Origin: Kribbella flavida DSM 17836
GTDB taxonomy: Bacteria > Actinomycetota > Actinomycetes > Propionibacteriales > Kribbellaceae
NCBI RefSeq assembly: GCF_000024345.1
Contig: NC_013729.1
Coordinates: 4,588,001 to 4,652,000 of the forward strand
Reading direction: 5' to 3'
DNA length: 64,000 nt
Shown here: piece after piece, positions 8,402 to 17,789 of the stretch
How the letters are laid out: every line of letters begins with the position of its first letter
Position numbering within the stretch: the first letter of the stretch is position 1
Notes under the pieces: generated by a model
The model's database searches: none
What the model saw: only the letters and a program-made list of their open reading frames with translations
Told to the model about the DNA's origin: nothing
Made by a program: the position numbers and the translations under genes

Positions 8402-8440
8402 CCTGTGGTGCCGGGTCCGGGCAGAACCCGGCACCACAGG
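8402..8440. terminator. Bidirectional hairpin between convergent genes
   Basis: A perfect 15-bp stem, CCTGTGGTGCCGGGT (8402-8416) with 8426-8440, and a 9-base loop. It sits three bases past the DUF1996 stop and nine before the convergent isomerase stop, so it can serve both. Confidence 0.8.
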
Positions 8441-8448
8441 AGTACCAC

Positions 8449-9450
8449 TCAGGAGGAGAACGCCGCGTCGAAGGAAGCCGACGGTGGGTCGAAGGCCAGC
8501 GACTTCACGAACTGCAGCGCCTCGGGGGCGCCGACCAGCCGGTCCATCCCGGCGTCCTCCCACTCGACCGAGATCGGGCCGTCGTACCCGATCGTGTTCA
8601 GCATCCGGAAGCACGCTTCCCACGGGACGTCGCCGTGCCCGGTGGAGACGAAGTCCCAGCCGCGCCGCGGGTCGCCCCAGGCCAGGTGCGAGCCCATCCG
8701 GCCGTTGCGGCCGTTGCCGACCTGGCGCTTCGCGTCCTTGCAGTCGACGTGGCAGATCCGGTCCTTGAAGTCCCACAGGAAGCCGACCGGGTCGAGGTCC
8801 TGCCAGACGAAGTGGCTCGGGTCCCAGTTCAGGCCGAACGCCTCGCGGTGGCCGATCGCCTCCAGCGTGCGTGTGGTCGACCAGTAGTCGTAGGCGATCT
8901 CCGACGGGTGCACCTCGTGCGCGAACTTCACCCCGACCTCGTCGAACACGTCGAGAATCGGGTTCCAGCGGTCGGCGAAGTCGGCGTACCCGGCGTCGAT
9001 CATCTCCGGCGGGACCGGCGGGAACATCGCGACGGTCTTCCAGATCGCCGAGCCGGTGAAGCCGACGACCACGTCGACGCCGAGCGCGCGGGCCGCCCGG
9101 GCGGTCGTCTGCATCTCCTCAGCCGCGCGCTGCCGGACGCCCTCGGCGTCGCCGTCGCCCCAGATGTGCGCGGGCAGGATCGCCTGGTGGCGCTGGTCGA
9201 TCGGGTCGTCGCAGACCGCCTGGCCGAGCAGGTGGTTCGAGATCGTCCAGACCTTGAGGTTGTACTTGTCGAGGATGTCGCGGCGGTTCTGCACGTAGGT
9301 GTCGTCCTCGGCGGCCTTGCGGACGTCGAGGTGGTCACCCCAGCAGGCGATCTCCAGGCCGTCGTAGCCCCAGTCGGCGGCCAGCCGGGCCACTTCCTCG
9401 AACGGGAGGTCGGCCCACTGGCCGGTGAACAGGGTGATCGGTCGAGCCAT
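8449..9450 (-). CDS. Sugar phosphate isomerase/epimerase (AP endonuclease 2-like TIM barrel)
   Basis: 333 residues, full length for the xylose-isomerase-like TIM barrel family that includes IolE/IolI and tagatose epimerases. Metal ligands recognisable from the fold: Glu in FAHEVHPSE, Asp in LNWDPSHF, His in ICHVDCKD and Glu in ISVEWEDAG. The N-terminal segment [17 protein letters not shown] is typical of enzymes acting on oxidised or epimerised sugars. ATG at 9450 preceded by AAGGAG. Separated from the upstream ThuA gene by 352 bases with a strong hairpin, so it probably has its own promoter. Likely converts an intermediate produced by the Gfo/Idh dehydrogenase nearby; exact substrate cannot be read. 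Confidence 0.88.
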   Translation of the reverse strand: MARPITLFTGQWADLPFEEVARLAADWGYDGLEIACWGDHLDVRKAAEDDTYVQNRRDILDKYNLKVWTISNHLLGQAVCDDPIDQRHQAILPAHIWGDGDAEGVRQRAAEEMQTTARAARALGVDVVVGFTGSAIWKTVAMFPPVPPEMIDAGYADFADRWNPILDVFDEVGVKFAHEVHPSEIAYDYWSTTRTLEAIGHREAFGLNWDPSHFVWQDLDPVGFLWDFKDRICHVDCKDAKRQVGNGRNGRMGSHLAWGDPRRGWDFVSTGHGDVPWEACFRMLNTIGYDGPISVEWEDAGMDRLVGAPEALQFVKSLAFDPPSASFDAAFSS

Positions 9451-9610
9451 GTCGTTCTACTCCTTCTTTCTGTACGGCGGTGAGGCGTGGCTGGGGCGGG
9501 CGGTCGAGGTTCAGTCAGGGAAAGCGGTGGGGCGGTCTGTCGGCCAGGAGCGTGTGGGGGCCGGGGTCTTCGAAGCGGTGCGGCCGGGGCTGGGCGGAAA
9601 GCTGCGGGGT

Positions 9611-9653
9611 GTCCCCGGCGCGCGGCCGGAGCGCTTGGCCGGGCGCCGGGGAC
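9611..9653 (-). terminator. Long composite hairpin after the ThuA-fusion gene
   Basis: GTCCCCGGCGC (9611-9621) pairs perfectly with 9643-9653, and inside it CGGCC (9623-9627) pairs with GGCCG (9637-9641) across a single G/G mismatch. It lies in the 352-base gap 9451-9802 that separates the ThuA fusion from the isomerase gene. Nothing else was recognised in that gap. Confidence 0.7.
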
Positions 9654-9802
9654 GAGGACCGGCGAACCGGTCCCCCGTCCACCGGGCGGGATCGCTGCGC
9701 GGTGGCCCGGGCGGGGCCGAACCACCCGGGAGGCACCGCGGTTCCTGCACGCCTCTCCGCGTCGGACAGGGCGCGATCTCGCTCGGCGACGTCTTCATCG
9801 GG

Positions 9803-12800
9803 TCACAGCTGCCGCTTCAGGTCCTGACCGACGGCGGTCAGCAGCGTCCGGGCCGGCACGTCCCGGACCGTTCGCGCCTGCGCCAGGAACAGGTCGAGAG
9901 CGAGCGCGGCGAGCGCGTCCCGGCCACGCCGCTGCTGCTGCTCGGCCAGTCCGAGCTGCACCTTCATCACCGTCGCGGTGCCGGCCGGCACCGTCCGGGC
10001 GACGCGGTACCGCTCGACCAGCTTGACCGCCTCGGCGTACGTCGCCACCACGGTGAACGGCACCTTGGTCACCGACGTGTTGCCGGCCTTGTCGGCAGCC
10101 GTCGCGGTCAACTCGTGCGCGCCGAGCCCGAGCGCGACCCCGTCCAGCGTGCCGCCGGCCGGGAGCGCTTTCCCGTCGACGGCCAGCGTCACGGAGGAAA
10201 CGCCGGAGAGCGCGTCCTCGGCGGTCGCGGAGACGCCGAGCACCGACGCCACCCCGAGCTTGCCGCCACTGGCCAGCCCGGTCACGGTGGTCCTCGGCGC
10301 GGTCCGGTCGATCTTGACCGTCACCGACTCGGCCGCCGACACGTTGCCCGCGGTGTCGCTGGCCCGCACCTGCAGCGTGTGCGTGCCATCCGTGGCCAGC
10401 CTCACCGGCGCCGTGTACTCCGACCAGTCGCCGGCACCGATCTTCTGCTCCAGGTAGACCTGCCCCGGCTGGTTGTCGGTCGCCATCGCCGTCGCGACGA
10501 CCGCGTCGGTCCACCAGCCGTTCAGGCCGGACGGCGCCGACGGGTTCACCGACAGGTTCACCTGCGGCGCCTGCGTGTCCCGGACCAGCTTGAAGTAGTC
10601 GAACTTCGCCGTCTTCGAGGCGACCTGGTCGGCGCCGAAGGCGTAGATGCCGAAGCTCGCCGACGCGAGCGCCGGATTGGTCACCGCCGGCAGCGCCGTC
10701 CAGACCAGCCCGTCCGCGCTGTACGACCCGGTGAACGTCGAACCGCTCTTGGCCAGCCGCAGGTACCAGACCCCCTGCGTGGGCGTCGGCGCGTTCGGCG
10801 CGGGCTGCACGATCGCGTTGTTCACCTCGCTGCGCAGCTCGATCCCCCGCGTCACCGCGGAGCCCGCAGCGTTGGTCGCGAGGTAGTCCAGCTTCACGTA
10901 GTTCGCGTCGTCGCCGTACACCAGCAGACCGGCCTGCTGGTACCGCTCGTCGAAGTCCGACCCGTCCACCTTGGTCTCGATCGTCCAGTCACCGTCGGGA
11001 GCCGGCTGCAGCAGCAGGTTCTTCGGGTTCGTGGCCGTGCCCTGGTAGATGTCGCCCTTGCTGGTGTCGATCTCGACCGCTCCCCCGGTCACCCGGTACG
11101 CCGCCGGATCGGGCCGTACGATCGCGGACCAGCGGCACGCGTCGAGCGCCGTACCGGTGAACTCGTCGTCCGGCGTCGGGGCCTCGGCGGTGTCGTCCGG
11201 CGTGATGCTGAAGTAGTCGAACGACGCCGACACCGGCAGCGCCTCGGTCCGGTTGGTCAACCCGAACAGCCCGATCCGGGGATTGCTGATCCCGGCCAGC
11301 TGCTTGGCCTCGGCCATCTCGGTGAAGGTCGCGCCGTCCGCGCTGTACGACGCCCGCAGGTTCGCCCCGTCGCTGGTGAACCGGACCCACACCGTGTCCG
11401 GGTACGCCGCGCCGAGGTTCGCCGTGTTCGAGGCGGCCACCTCGTTCGGCGCCCCGGCCTCCTCGCGGATGAACTGGAAGATCCGGTCCGCGGCCGACGG
11501 AGCACCGGTGGACCGTCCCTGCAGCACCATCTTGGCGTAGTTGTCGTCGTCGCCGTAGACGATCAACCCGGCCTGCTGATAGGCCAGCCGAGCCGGCAAC
11601 GTCAGCTTCGCGGTCGCCTGCCACGCTCCGGCCGGCAACGGCTGCAGCACGATGTTCGGCGTACCGGAGTTGCCGGTGCCGTAGATGTCGGTCGCCGTCA
11701 ACGGCAGCATGAGGTTGCCGCCCGCAACGGACATCTCCTGGTTGCCCCGGACAACCGAGCTCCAGCGCCCCGTGTCCAGCGTCGTCCCGTCGAACCCGTC
11801 GGACCGTCCGGTCAGGCAGGTCGGCGGGGCCGCCGAGTCGACCTTGACGACGATCTTCGCCGTGCCCTTGGCGCCGCGGGAGTCGGTCACCGTCACGGTC
11901 GCGGTGTGCGTACCCGCGGTCGTGTAGGTGTGGCTCGGGTTCGCGCCGGTGCCGGTCGCGCCGTCACCGAAGCTCCAGGCGTACGTCAGCGGGACGTCGC
12001 CCTCGGGATCGGTGGCCGACGAGGTGAAGTCGACCTTCAACGGAGCCTTGCCCTGGACAACGGCCGCGGAGGCCGTCACCACCGGACGCTGGTTCTCGGT
12101 CACCCCCTTGCCGATGAACTTCACCCAGTTGACGTTCAGCTGCCCGGTCGTCTTGACGAAGTACAGCTTGCCGGTGGTCAGCGAGGCGCCGCTGAGCGCC
12201 GAGGAGAAGTTGCCGTAGGTCTGCCAGGCGCCCGTCGCCGTCACCTGGATGGTCGCGATCACCGGCCCGTCGGTCGGCGAGCCCTGCCGGACCTGAACGG
12301 TCGCCCCGGCCTCGGGCGACGCGGCGCGCAGCTCGATCCGGTCGATCCCGGTGAGGTTGGTGGTCGTCCAGCTCCACCAGTCGCCGTCCTCGATGAAGCC
12401 GATGTTCTTGCCGCCGCCCGCGGTGTCGCCGGTGTCCTCGACCTGCACGCCCGGCGTCTCACCGGGTCCGCCGGTCTCGCTGAAGAACTCCGCCTCCCGC
12501 GTCTTCGGCTGCAGCTGCACCACCTTCTCGGTGGTGATCGCACCGGTGCCCGGGGCACCCTTGTCGGTGTACTTCACCGTGACGATGCCGAAGATGTTCG
12601 CGCCGACGTGCCCCTCGTCACCAGGCAACGGGAACGTGCCCTCACAGCCGCGGTACAACTCGTACCCGTGCGCGTGCTCGTCGTGGCCGAGCGCCGGCTG
12701 GGTGACCACGTCCTGGCAGTTCACCGTGCCGTCCTCGGGATCGGTGACGGTCACCTTGTAGCGGATCGTGTCGCCGAAGTCGAAGAAGCCGCCGTTCAGC

Positions 12801-15196
12801 GGCGCCTCGATGCTGATCGTCGGAGCGGTGTTGCCCGCGGTGATCGTCCGGTTGGACACCGCCGACCGTCCGTCGCTGTCGGTCACGGTCAGCCGGGCCG
12901 TGAACACGCCCGCCGAGGCATAGGTGTGGGTCGGCTTGGGGTCGGTCGAGTCGGTCGTGCCGTTGCCGTCGAAGTCCCACGCCAGCGTGATCGGCTGCCC
13001 GTCGGGATCGCGCGACCCGGTGCTGTCGAAGGCCACCGTCAGCGGCGCCGGCCCGGACGTCTTGTCGGTGCTGAACTGCGCGATCGGCGCCCGGTTGCCT
13101 TGCACGTAGTCGATCCGGTAGAGCCCGGAGTCGGCGTTGTTGCCACCGAACCCACTACCCCACTCGATCACGTAGAGCGCACCGTCCGGCCCGAACTGCA
13201 GCGCGTGCGGCCGGATGAAGTTCATCCCCTGCAGCATTCGGGACACGTCGGCGACCTTGCTGCGGTCGTCGTTCAGCTGGACCGAGAACAACCGGCTGTC
13301 GTTCCAGTCGGCGAACACGGCCTTGCCGTCGAAGTACTGCGGCCACTTGCGGTCGGAGTCACTGTCGGGGTCGAACTGGTACGCGCCACTGGTCATCGGC
13401 GCACCACTGCCACCGATCTCCGGCACCCCGGTCGTCGACTTGCCCATCCACAGCGCCGCCGGGATGGCCGCCGGCAGCTGGGTGATGCCGGTGTTGTTCG
13501 GCGAGTTGTTGACCGGCGCGTTGCAGTTGAACGCCGCACCCGACGTACCGGTGGCGAAGTCGTGGTCGTTGTACGGCGTGTTGTTGCCCACGCAGTAGGG
13601 CCAGCCGTAGAAGCCGGGCTTGTCCAGGATGTCCCACTCGACCCGGCCGTCCGGGCCGCGCGTCGGCGAGACCTGACCGGCGTCCGGCCCGTAGTCGGCG
13701 ACGAACAGGTGGTTCGTGGTCGGGTCGATGCCGATCCGGAACGGGTTGCGGAAGCCCATCGCGTAGATCTCCGGGCGGGTCTTCGCGGTGCCCGGCGCGA
13801 ACATGTTGCCGGCCGGGATCGTGTACGAGCCGTCGGCCTCGACGTGCACGCGCAGGATCTTGCCGTTCAGGTTGTTGCTGTTGGCGGAGCTGCGCTGGGC
13901 GTCCCACGGGGCCCGGCCGGCCCGCTCGTCCAGCGGCGAGTAGCCGTCGGAGTCGAACGGGTTGCTGTTGTCGCCGGTGGCAACGAACAGGTTGCCCTGG
14001 TTGTCGAACTCGAGCGCACCACCCGCGTGGCAGCACTGGTCCCGCTGGGTGTCCACCCGCAGGACCTGCTTCTCGCTGGCCAGGTCGAGCGTGTCACCGG
14101 TGAGCTTGAACCGCGACACCCGGTCGAACGCCTCGGTGCCGGCCGGTGAGTAGTACAGGTACAGGAAGCCGTTGCTGTCGAAGGCCGGGTCGAGCGCGAT
14201 GCCGAGCAGGCCGAACTCCTGGCCGGTGTAGACGTTCAGCGTGCCGGCGGTGACCACCGAGCCGTCGGTCTTCACGATCTTCACGGCACCGTTGCGGTCG
14301 ATGTAGAACACGCGGCCGTCACCAGCGATCGCGAGCTCCATCGGGTTCGACGTGTCGTCGTCCAGTGTGACCTTCTGGTAGCTGTCGCTCAGCGACGCCC
14401 CGCAGTCGGCCGGCTGCACACCCGCGGCGGTCTTGATGCCGCCGAGCAGGTGCTGGCGGAAGACCGGGTCGGCGAACGACTCGATCGTGTGCCCCATGCC
14501 GGTGTACCAGGCGCGGCCGCCGTCGTAGTCCTGGCACCACGCGATCGGGTGCTCGGCGCCCATGGTGCCGCCGGTGTACGACGACTCGTCCAGCGAGGCG
14601 AGCACGTGCACGCTGCCGCGCGGGTTGGACCGGTAGTTGTACCACTCGTCGGTCCGGTTCCAGGTGGTCGGCGCGTCCGCGGTCGACGGGTGCGCGTGGT
14701 CCTCCACCTTCACGTTCGCGTTCGGCGTACCGGGTGGGTGGCTGTCGAAGTACGAGCCGACCAGCTTGCCGTACCAGGGCCACGCGTACTCCGTGTCGGA
14801 GGCCGCGTGCACCCCGGCGTACCCGCCGCCGTTACGGATGTAACGCTCGAAGGCGGCCTGCTGGTCCGCGTTCAGCACGTCGCCGGTGGTCGACAGCCAG
14901 ATGACCACCTCGTACTTGGCCAGTTCGGCGTCGGTGAACATCGCCGCGTCCTCGGTCGCGGTGACCGTGAACCCGTTCGCCGTCGCCAGGTCCTTGATGG
15001 TCTGGATGCCGGCCGGGATCGAGTCGTGCCGGAAGCCGGCCGTCTTGCTGAAGATCAGCGCGTTGAAGGTTTCGTCGCCGTGCCCGGGATGGGCCCGCGC
15101 GGGGAGAGCACTGAGAGGTATCGCCAGGGCGGCGATCAGCGCCAGCACGACAGCGCGGATCACCGTGCCGTGCAGACGCCTGCGTAGCTGGTTCAT
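9803..15196 (-). CDS. Giant secreted ThuA / sugar dehydrogenase / PKD / CBM6 mosaic protein
   Basis: 1797 residues, signal peptide to about 36 (ARA-HPGHGDE). Modules in order: ThuA-like glutamine-amidotransferase fold, about 42-262 (FNALIFSKTAGFRHDSI, IWLSTTGDVL, GYAGVHAASD); glucose/sorbosone-dehydrogenase-type beta propeller, about 275-670 (GNLFVATGDNSNPFD, GFRNPFRIGIDP); PKD, about 690-775; an Ig-like metal-site-like segment; CBM6, about 890-1015 (FIEDGDWWSWTTTNL); second PKD; two concanavalin-like DUF1349-type domains, about 1115-1490; Ig-like repeats; and a helical C-terminal FIMAH-like tail. ATG at 15196 with GGAG. Probably binds and oxidises sugars at the cell surface, with substrate anchoring by the many accessory modules. 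ThuA is linked to trehalose/disaccharide oxidation in rhizobia; its role here is inference. Confidence 0.88.
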   Translation of the reverse strand: MNQLRRRLHGTVIRAVVLALIAALAIPLSALPARAHPGHGDETFNALIFSKTAGFRHDSIPAGIQTIKDLATANGFTVTATEDAAMFTDAELAKYEVVIWLSTTGDVLNADQQAAFERYIRNGGGYAGVHAASDTEYAWPWYGKLVGSYFDSHPPGTPNANVKVEDHAHPSTADAPTTWNRTDEWYNYRSNPRGSVHVLASLDESSYTGGTMGAEHPIAWCQDYDGGRAWYTGMGHTIESFADPVFRQHLLGGIKTAAGVQPADCGASLSDSYQKVTLDDDTSNPMELAIAGDGRVFYIDRNGAVKIVKTDGSVVTAGTLNVYTGQEFGLLGIALDPAFDSNGFLYLYYSPAGTEAFDRVSRFKLTGDTLDLASEKQVLRVDTQRDQCCHAGGALEFDNQGNLFVATGDNSNPFDSDGYSPLDERAGRAPWDAQRSSANSNNLNGKILRVHVEADGSYTIPAGNMFAPGTAKTRPEIYAMGFRNPFRIGIDPTTNHLFVADYGPDAGQVSPTRGPDGRVEWDILDKPGFYGWPYCVGNNTPYNDHDFATGTSGAAFNCNAPVNNSPNNTGITQLPAAIPAALWMGKSTTGVPEIGGSGAPMTSGAYQFDPDSDSDRKWPQYFDGKAVFADWNDSRLFSVQLNDDRSKVADVSRMLQGMNFIRPHALQFGPDGALYVIEWGSGFGGNNADSGLYRIDYVQGNRAPIAQFSTDKTSGPAPLTVAFDSTGSRDPDGQPITLAWDFDGNGTTDSTDPKPTHTYASAGVFTARLTVTDSDGRSAVSNRTITAGNTAPTISIEAPLNGGFFDFGDTIRYKVTVTDPEDGTVNCQDVVTQPALGHDEHAHGYELYRGCEGTFPLPGDEGHVGANIFGIVTVKYTDKGAPGTGAITTEKVVQLQPKTREAEFFSETGGPGETPGVQVEDTGDTAGGGKNIGFIEDGDWWSWTTTNLTGIDRIELRAASPEAGATVQVRQGSPTDGPVIATIQVTATGAWQTYGNFSSALSGASLTTGKLYFVKTTGQLNVNWVKFIGKGVTENQRPVVTASAAVVQGKAPLKVDFTSSATDPEGDVPLTYAWSFGDGATGTGANPSHTYTTAGTHTATVTVTDSRGAKGTAKIVVKVDSAAPPTCLTGRSDGFDGTTLDTGRWSSVVRGNQEMSVAGGNLMLPLTATDIYGTGNSGTPNIVLQPLPAGAWQATAKLTLPARLAYQQAGLIVYGDDDNYAKMVLQGRSTGAPSAADRIFQFIREEAGAPNEVAASNTANLGAAYPDTVWVRFTSDGANLRASYSADGATFTEMAEAKQLAGISNPRIGLFGLTNRTEALPVSASFDYFSITPDDTAEAPTPDDEFTGTALDACRWSAIVRPDPAAYRVTGGAVEIDTSKGDIYQGTATNPKNLLLQPAPDGDWTIETKVDGSDFDERYQQAGLLVYGDDANYVKLDYLATNAAGSAVTRGIELRSEVNNAIVQPAPNAPTPTQGVWYLRLAKSGSTFTGSYSADGLVWTALPAVTNPALASASFGIYAFGADQVASKTAKFDYFKLVRDTQAPQVNLSVNPSAPSGLNGWWTDAVVATAMATDNQPGQVYLEQKIGAGDWSEYTAPVRLATDGTHTLQVRASDTAGNVSAAESVTVKIDRTAPRTTVTGLASGGKLGVASVLGVSATAEDALSGVSSVTLAVDGKALPAGGTLDGVALGLGAHELTATAADKAGNTSVTKVPFTVVATYAEAVKLVERYRVARTVPAGTATVMKVQLGLAEQQQRRGRDALAALALDLFLAQARTVRDVPARTLLTAVGQDLKRQL

Positions 15197-15239
15197 GGGG
15201 AGCTCCTCATGGGTCGGATAAGGTGCGCGCTCCATCGGT

Positions 15240-15263
15240 GCCAGGGCGGGTCCCTGGCTTTTT
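15240..15263. terminator. Hairpin with T-tract between xylA and the ThuA fusion
   Basis: GCCAGGG (15240-15246) and CCCTGGC (15252-15258) form a 7-bp stem followed on the plus strand by TTTTT (15259-15263). The T-tract faces antisense transcription. Read from the minus strand the same stem lies 60 bases past the xylA stop and could end that mRNA too. Confidence 0.55.
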
Positions 15264-15325
15264 CGGCCCTGGTGGTGCTGTTCAGCTACTGCGGTCCCGT
15301 GCTCTGCCCCGCGCGGGAGGTGTGG

Positions 15326-16486
15326 TTATCGAATACCCAGCAGGTGATCCATCGCGAGCTGGTCGAGCCGCTCGAACCCGAGGCCCCGCTGAGCCAGCGC
15401 GTCCGGGTCGTACGACGCCTTGCGCAGGTCGTCGAGCGACTCCCCCGCGCCGAGCGTCGGCTCGGACAGGTCGGCCACCCGCGCCGCGGCGAGGGCCTCG
15501 GCGACCTCCGGGTCGGCCCGGAACGCGGCCACCTTCTCCCGCAGGACCAGGTAGTTGCGCATGCAGCCGCGCGCGGTCTCCCAGACGCCGTCCAGGTCCT
15601 CGGTGCGCGGCGGCTTGTAGTCGAAGTGCACGTACCCGTCGTACCCGGGCCGGCCCTGCGAGCCCTGCAGCACGTCCACAGTCCAGAACGCCTCCCGCAG
15701 GTTGCCGGCGCCGAAGCGCAGGTCCTGGTCGAACCGCGGCCCGTGCTGCCCGTTCAGGTCGATGTGGAACAGCTTGCCGTGCCACAGCGCCTGGGCGATG
15801 CCGTGGGCGTAGTTCAGCCCCGCCATCTGCTCGTGCCCGACCTCGGGGTTGATGCCGACCAGCTCGGGGTGCTCCAGGTCGTTGATGAACGCGATCGCGT
15901 GCCCGATCGTCGGCAGCAAGATGTCGCCGCGCGGCTCGTTCGGCTTCGGCTCCAGTGCGAACCGCAGGTCGTAGCCCTGCTCGCGCACGTACGTCGTGAG
16001 CAGGTCCATCGACTCCTTGTACCGGTCCAGCGCGGCGCCGACGTCCTTGGAACCGCCCGACTCCGAGCCCTCCCGGCCGCCCCACAGCACGTACGTCGTC
16101 GCGCCCAGCTCGGCGGCCAGGTCGACGTTGCGCAGCACCTTCGCGAGCGCGTACCGGCGGACGTCGCGGTCGTTCGCGGTCAGGCCGCCGTCCTTGAACA
16201 CCGGGTGGGCGAACAGGTTCGTGGTGGCCATCTCGACCACCATCCCGGTGTCGGCCAGCGCCTTGGTGAACCGCTCGAGCACCTGCCGGCGCTGCGCGTC
16301 GTCCGGGACCAGGTCGTCGTCGTGGAACGAGATCGCGGCGGCACCCAGCTCGGCCAGCTTCTCCACCGCCAGCACCGGGTCGAGCGGCGCGCGGACCGCC
16401 GTACCGAAGACGTCGACGCCTTCCCAGCCGACCGTCCACAAGCCGAAGGAGAACTTGTCGGCCTTGCTCGGGGTAAAACCGGTCAT
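15326..16486 (-). CDS. xylA: Xylose isomerase
   Basis: 386 residues, the length of class I actinobacterial D-xylose (glucose) isomerases; it interconverts D-xylose and D-xylulose with two divalent metals. Signature residues: His55/Asp58 in ISFHDDDL, the Glu-x-Lys metal/catalytic segment [10 protein letters not shown] (about 179-188), Glu in [12 protein letters not shown], the metal cluster in [20 protein letters not shown], and the terminal Asp in [12 protein letters not shown] at 16486 with GGGAGG. That Shine-Dalgarno sequence is part of a potential hairpin (16492-16546). No xylulokinase gene lies in the window, so flux to the pentose phosphate pathway must use a remote xylB, or the enzyme serves another aldose. 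Confidence 0.95.
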   Translation of the reverse strand: MTGFTPSKADKFSFGLWTVGWEGVDVFGTAVRAPLDPVLAVEKLAELGAAAISFHDDDLVPDDAQRRQVLERFTKALADTGMVVEMATTNLFAHPVFKDGGLTANDRDVRRYALAKVLRNVDLAAELGATTYVLWGGREGSESGGSKDVGAALDRYKESMDLLTTYVREQGYDLRFALEPKPNEPRGDILLPTIGHAIAFINDLEHPELVGINPEVGHEQMAGLNYAHGIAQALWHGKLFHIDLNGQHGPRFDQDLRFGAGNLREAFWTVDVLQGSQGRPGYDGYVHFDYKPPRTEDLDGVWETARGCMRNYLVLREKVAAFRADPEVAEALAAARVADLSEPTLGAGESLDDLRKASYDPDALAQRGLGFERLDQLAMDHLLGIR

Positions 16487-16491
16487 GAGGC

Positions 16492-16546
16492 CTCCCGACC
16501 TGGACTGAGGAGCGAAGCGACTGGAGTGACGAGGGAAGGTCGGGAG
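16492..16546 (-). promoter_or_regulatory. Hairpin that could hide the xylA ribosome binding site
   Basis: In the transcript, CTCCCGACC (from 16546-16538) can pair perfectly with GGTCGGGAG (from 16500-16492), and the second arm contains most of the xylA Shine-Dalgarno sequence. The loop is 37 bases. This could uncouple xylA translation from the upstream transport operon. The rest of the 106-base gap to the Gfo/Idh stop shows nothing further. Confidence 0.4.
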
Positions 16547-16592
16547 TTGAGCCTCACGGCCCGCCGTGCCGGAGGCGCGGCAATATGCACTG

Positions 16593-17756
16593 TCATTCGG
16601 GGATCTCCTGCCATTGTCGGGAGGTCGAGCTGGTCTCGACGGCGGCCAGCACACGCTGGACCTGCAGGCCGTCGGCGAACGACGGCTCAGGGTCCTTGCC
16701 TTCGGCAATCGCCGTGACCAGGTCGACCACTTGGTGGGTGAAGCCGTGCTCGTAGCCGAGCAGGTGACCCGGCGGCCACCAGCCGGCGACGTACGGGTGC
16801 ACCGGCTCGGTCGCCAGGATGCGCCGGAACCCGGCCGTCTCCGGGTCCTCGGTCGCGTCGTAGAAGTGCAGCAGGTTCATGTCCTCGAAGTCGAACGCCA
16901 AGCTGCCCTTCGAGCCGTTGATCTCGATCCGGATCGCGTTCTTGCGGCCGGTCGCGAACCGGGTCGCCTCGAAGACGCCGAGTGCACCGCCGCGGAAGGT
17001 GGCGAGGAACACCGCGGCGTCGTCCACGGTGACCGGACCGCGCTCGGCGCTCGCCGTACCGGACAGGCCGCTGTGCGCCTCGGGCTTGGGACGCTCCTTG
17101 ACGAACGTCTCGAGCCGGCCACTCACCTCGGCGATCCGGTCCCCGGTGATGAACTGGGTCAGGTCGACGATGTGCGCGCCGATGTCGCCGAGCGCGCCGG
17201 AGCCGGCCTTGTCCTTGTCCAGCCGCCACGACAGTGGCGCCTCGGGGTCCGCGATCCAGTCCTGCAGGTACTGCGCCCGGACGTGCCGGACGGTACCGAT
17301 CTTGCCGTCGGCCACCAGTTTGCGGGCCAGCGCGATCGCCGGGACTCGCCGGTAGGTGAACCCGACCATCGACCTGATCCCGCCGGCCGCCGCCTTCGCC
17401 GCCGCGGCGGCCATCGCCTCGGCCTCCGCGACGGTGTTGGCCAGCGGCTTCTCGCACAGCACGTGCTTGCCGGCCTCGAGCGCGGCGATCGCGATCTCGG
17501 CGTGGCTGTCGCCCGGCGTACAGACGTCGACCAGCTGGACGTCGTCACGCTCGAGCAGCGTGCGCCAGTCGGTCTCGGTGGTGCTCCAGCCGAGCTTGCC
17601 GGCGGCCGCTCGCACCGCCTCGGCGTCGCGGCCGCACAGCACGTTCAGGTCCGGGTGCAGCGGCAGGTCGAAAAAGCGCGGCGCGCTGCGCCAGGCCTGG
17701 GAGTGGGCCGCGCCCATGAAGGCGTACCCGATCAGGCCGATGCCCAGGTTCGTCAT
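16593..17756 (-). CDS. Gfo/Idh/MocA-family NAD(P)-dependent oxidoreductase
   Basis: 387 residues. N-terminal Rossmann fold starting [19 protein letters not shown] (G-x-G-x-x-G variant, about 6-14), the EKP nucleotide/substrate motif in [16 protein letters not shown] (about 98), and the C-terminal alpha/beta domain with [14 protein letters not shown], where the His-x-x-Asp pair is the usual catalytic/substrate segment. Members oxidise C1 or C3 of sugars and inositols. ATG at 17756. It lies 33 bases downstream of the transporter binding-protein gene on the same strand, hence probably the last gene of that operon before xylA, acting on the imported sugar. Confidence 0.92.
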   Translation of the reverse strand: MTNLGIGLIGYAFMGAAHSQAWRSAPRFFDLPLHPDLNVLCGRDAEAVRAAAGKLGWSTTETDWRTLLERDDVQLVDVCTPGDSHAEIAIAALEAGKHVLCEKPLANTVAEAEAMAAAAAKAAAGGIRSMVGFTYRRVPAIALARKLVADGKIGTVRHVRAQYLQDWIADPEAPLSWRLDKDKAGSGALGDIGAHIVDLTQFITGDRIAEVSGRLETFVKERPKPEAHSGLSGTASAERGPVTVDDAAVFLATFRGGALGVFEATRFATGRKNAIRIEINGSKGSLAFDFEDMNLLHFYDATEDPETAGFRRILATEPVHPYVAGWWPPGHLLGYEHGFTHQVVDLVTAIAEGKDPEPSFADGLQVQRVLAAVETSSTSRQWQEIPE

Positions 17757-17789
17757 CCGGTCTTTGCTCCTCAGCTCTCGCGGTACCGA

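Noticed and set aside
9425-14149. 1574-codon open frame on the plus strand opposite the ThuA fusion
   Set aside because: It is antisense to a gene with clear domains, is Arg/Val/Gly/Pro-rich without any recognisable fold, and is explained by third-position GC in the true frame.
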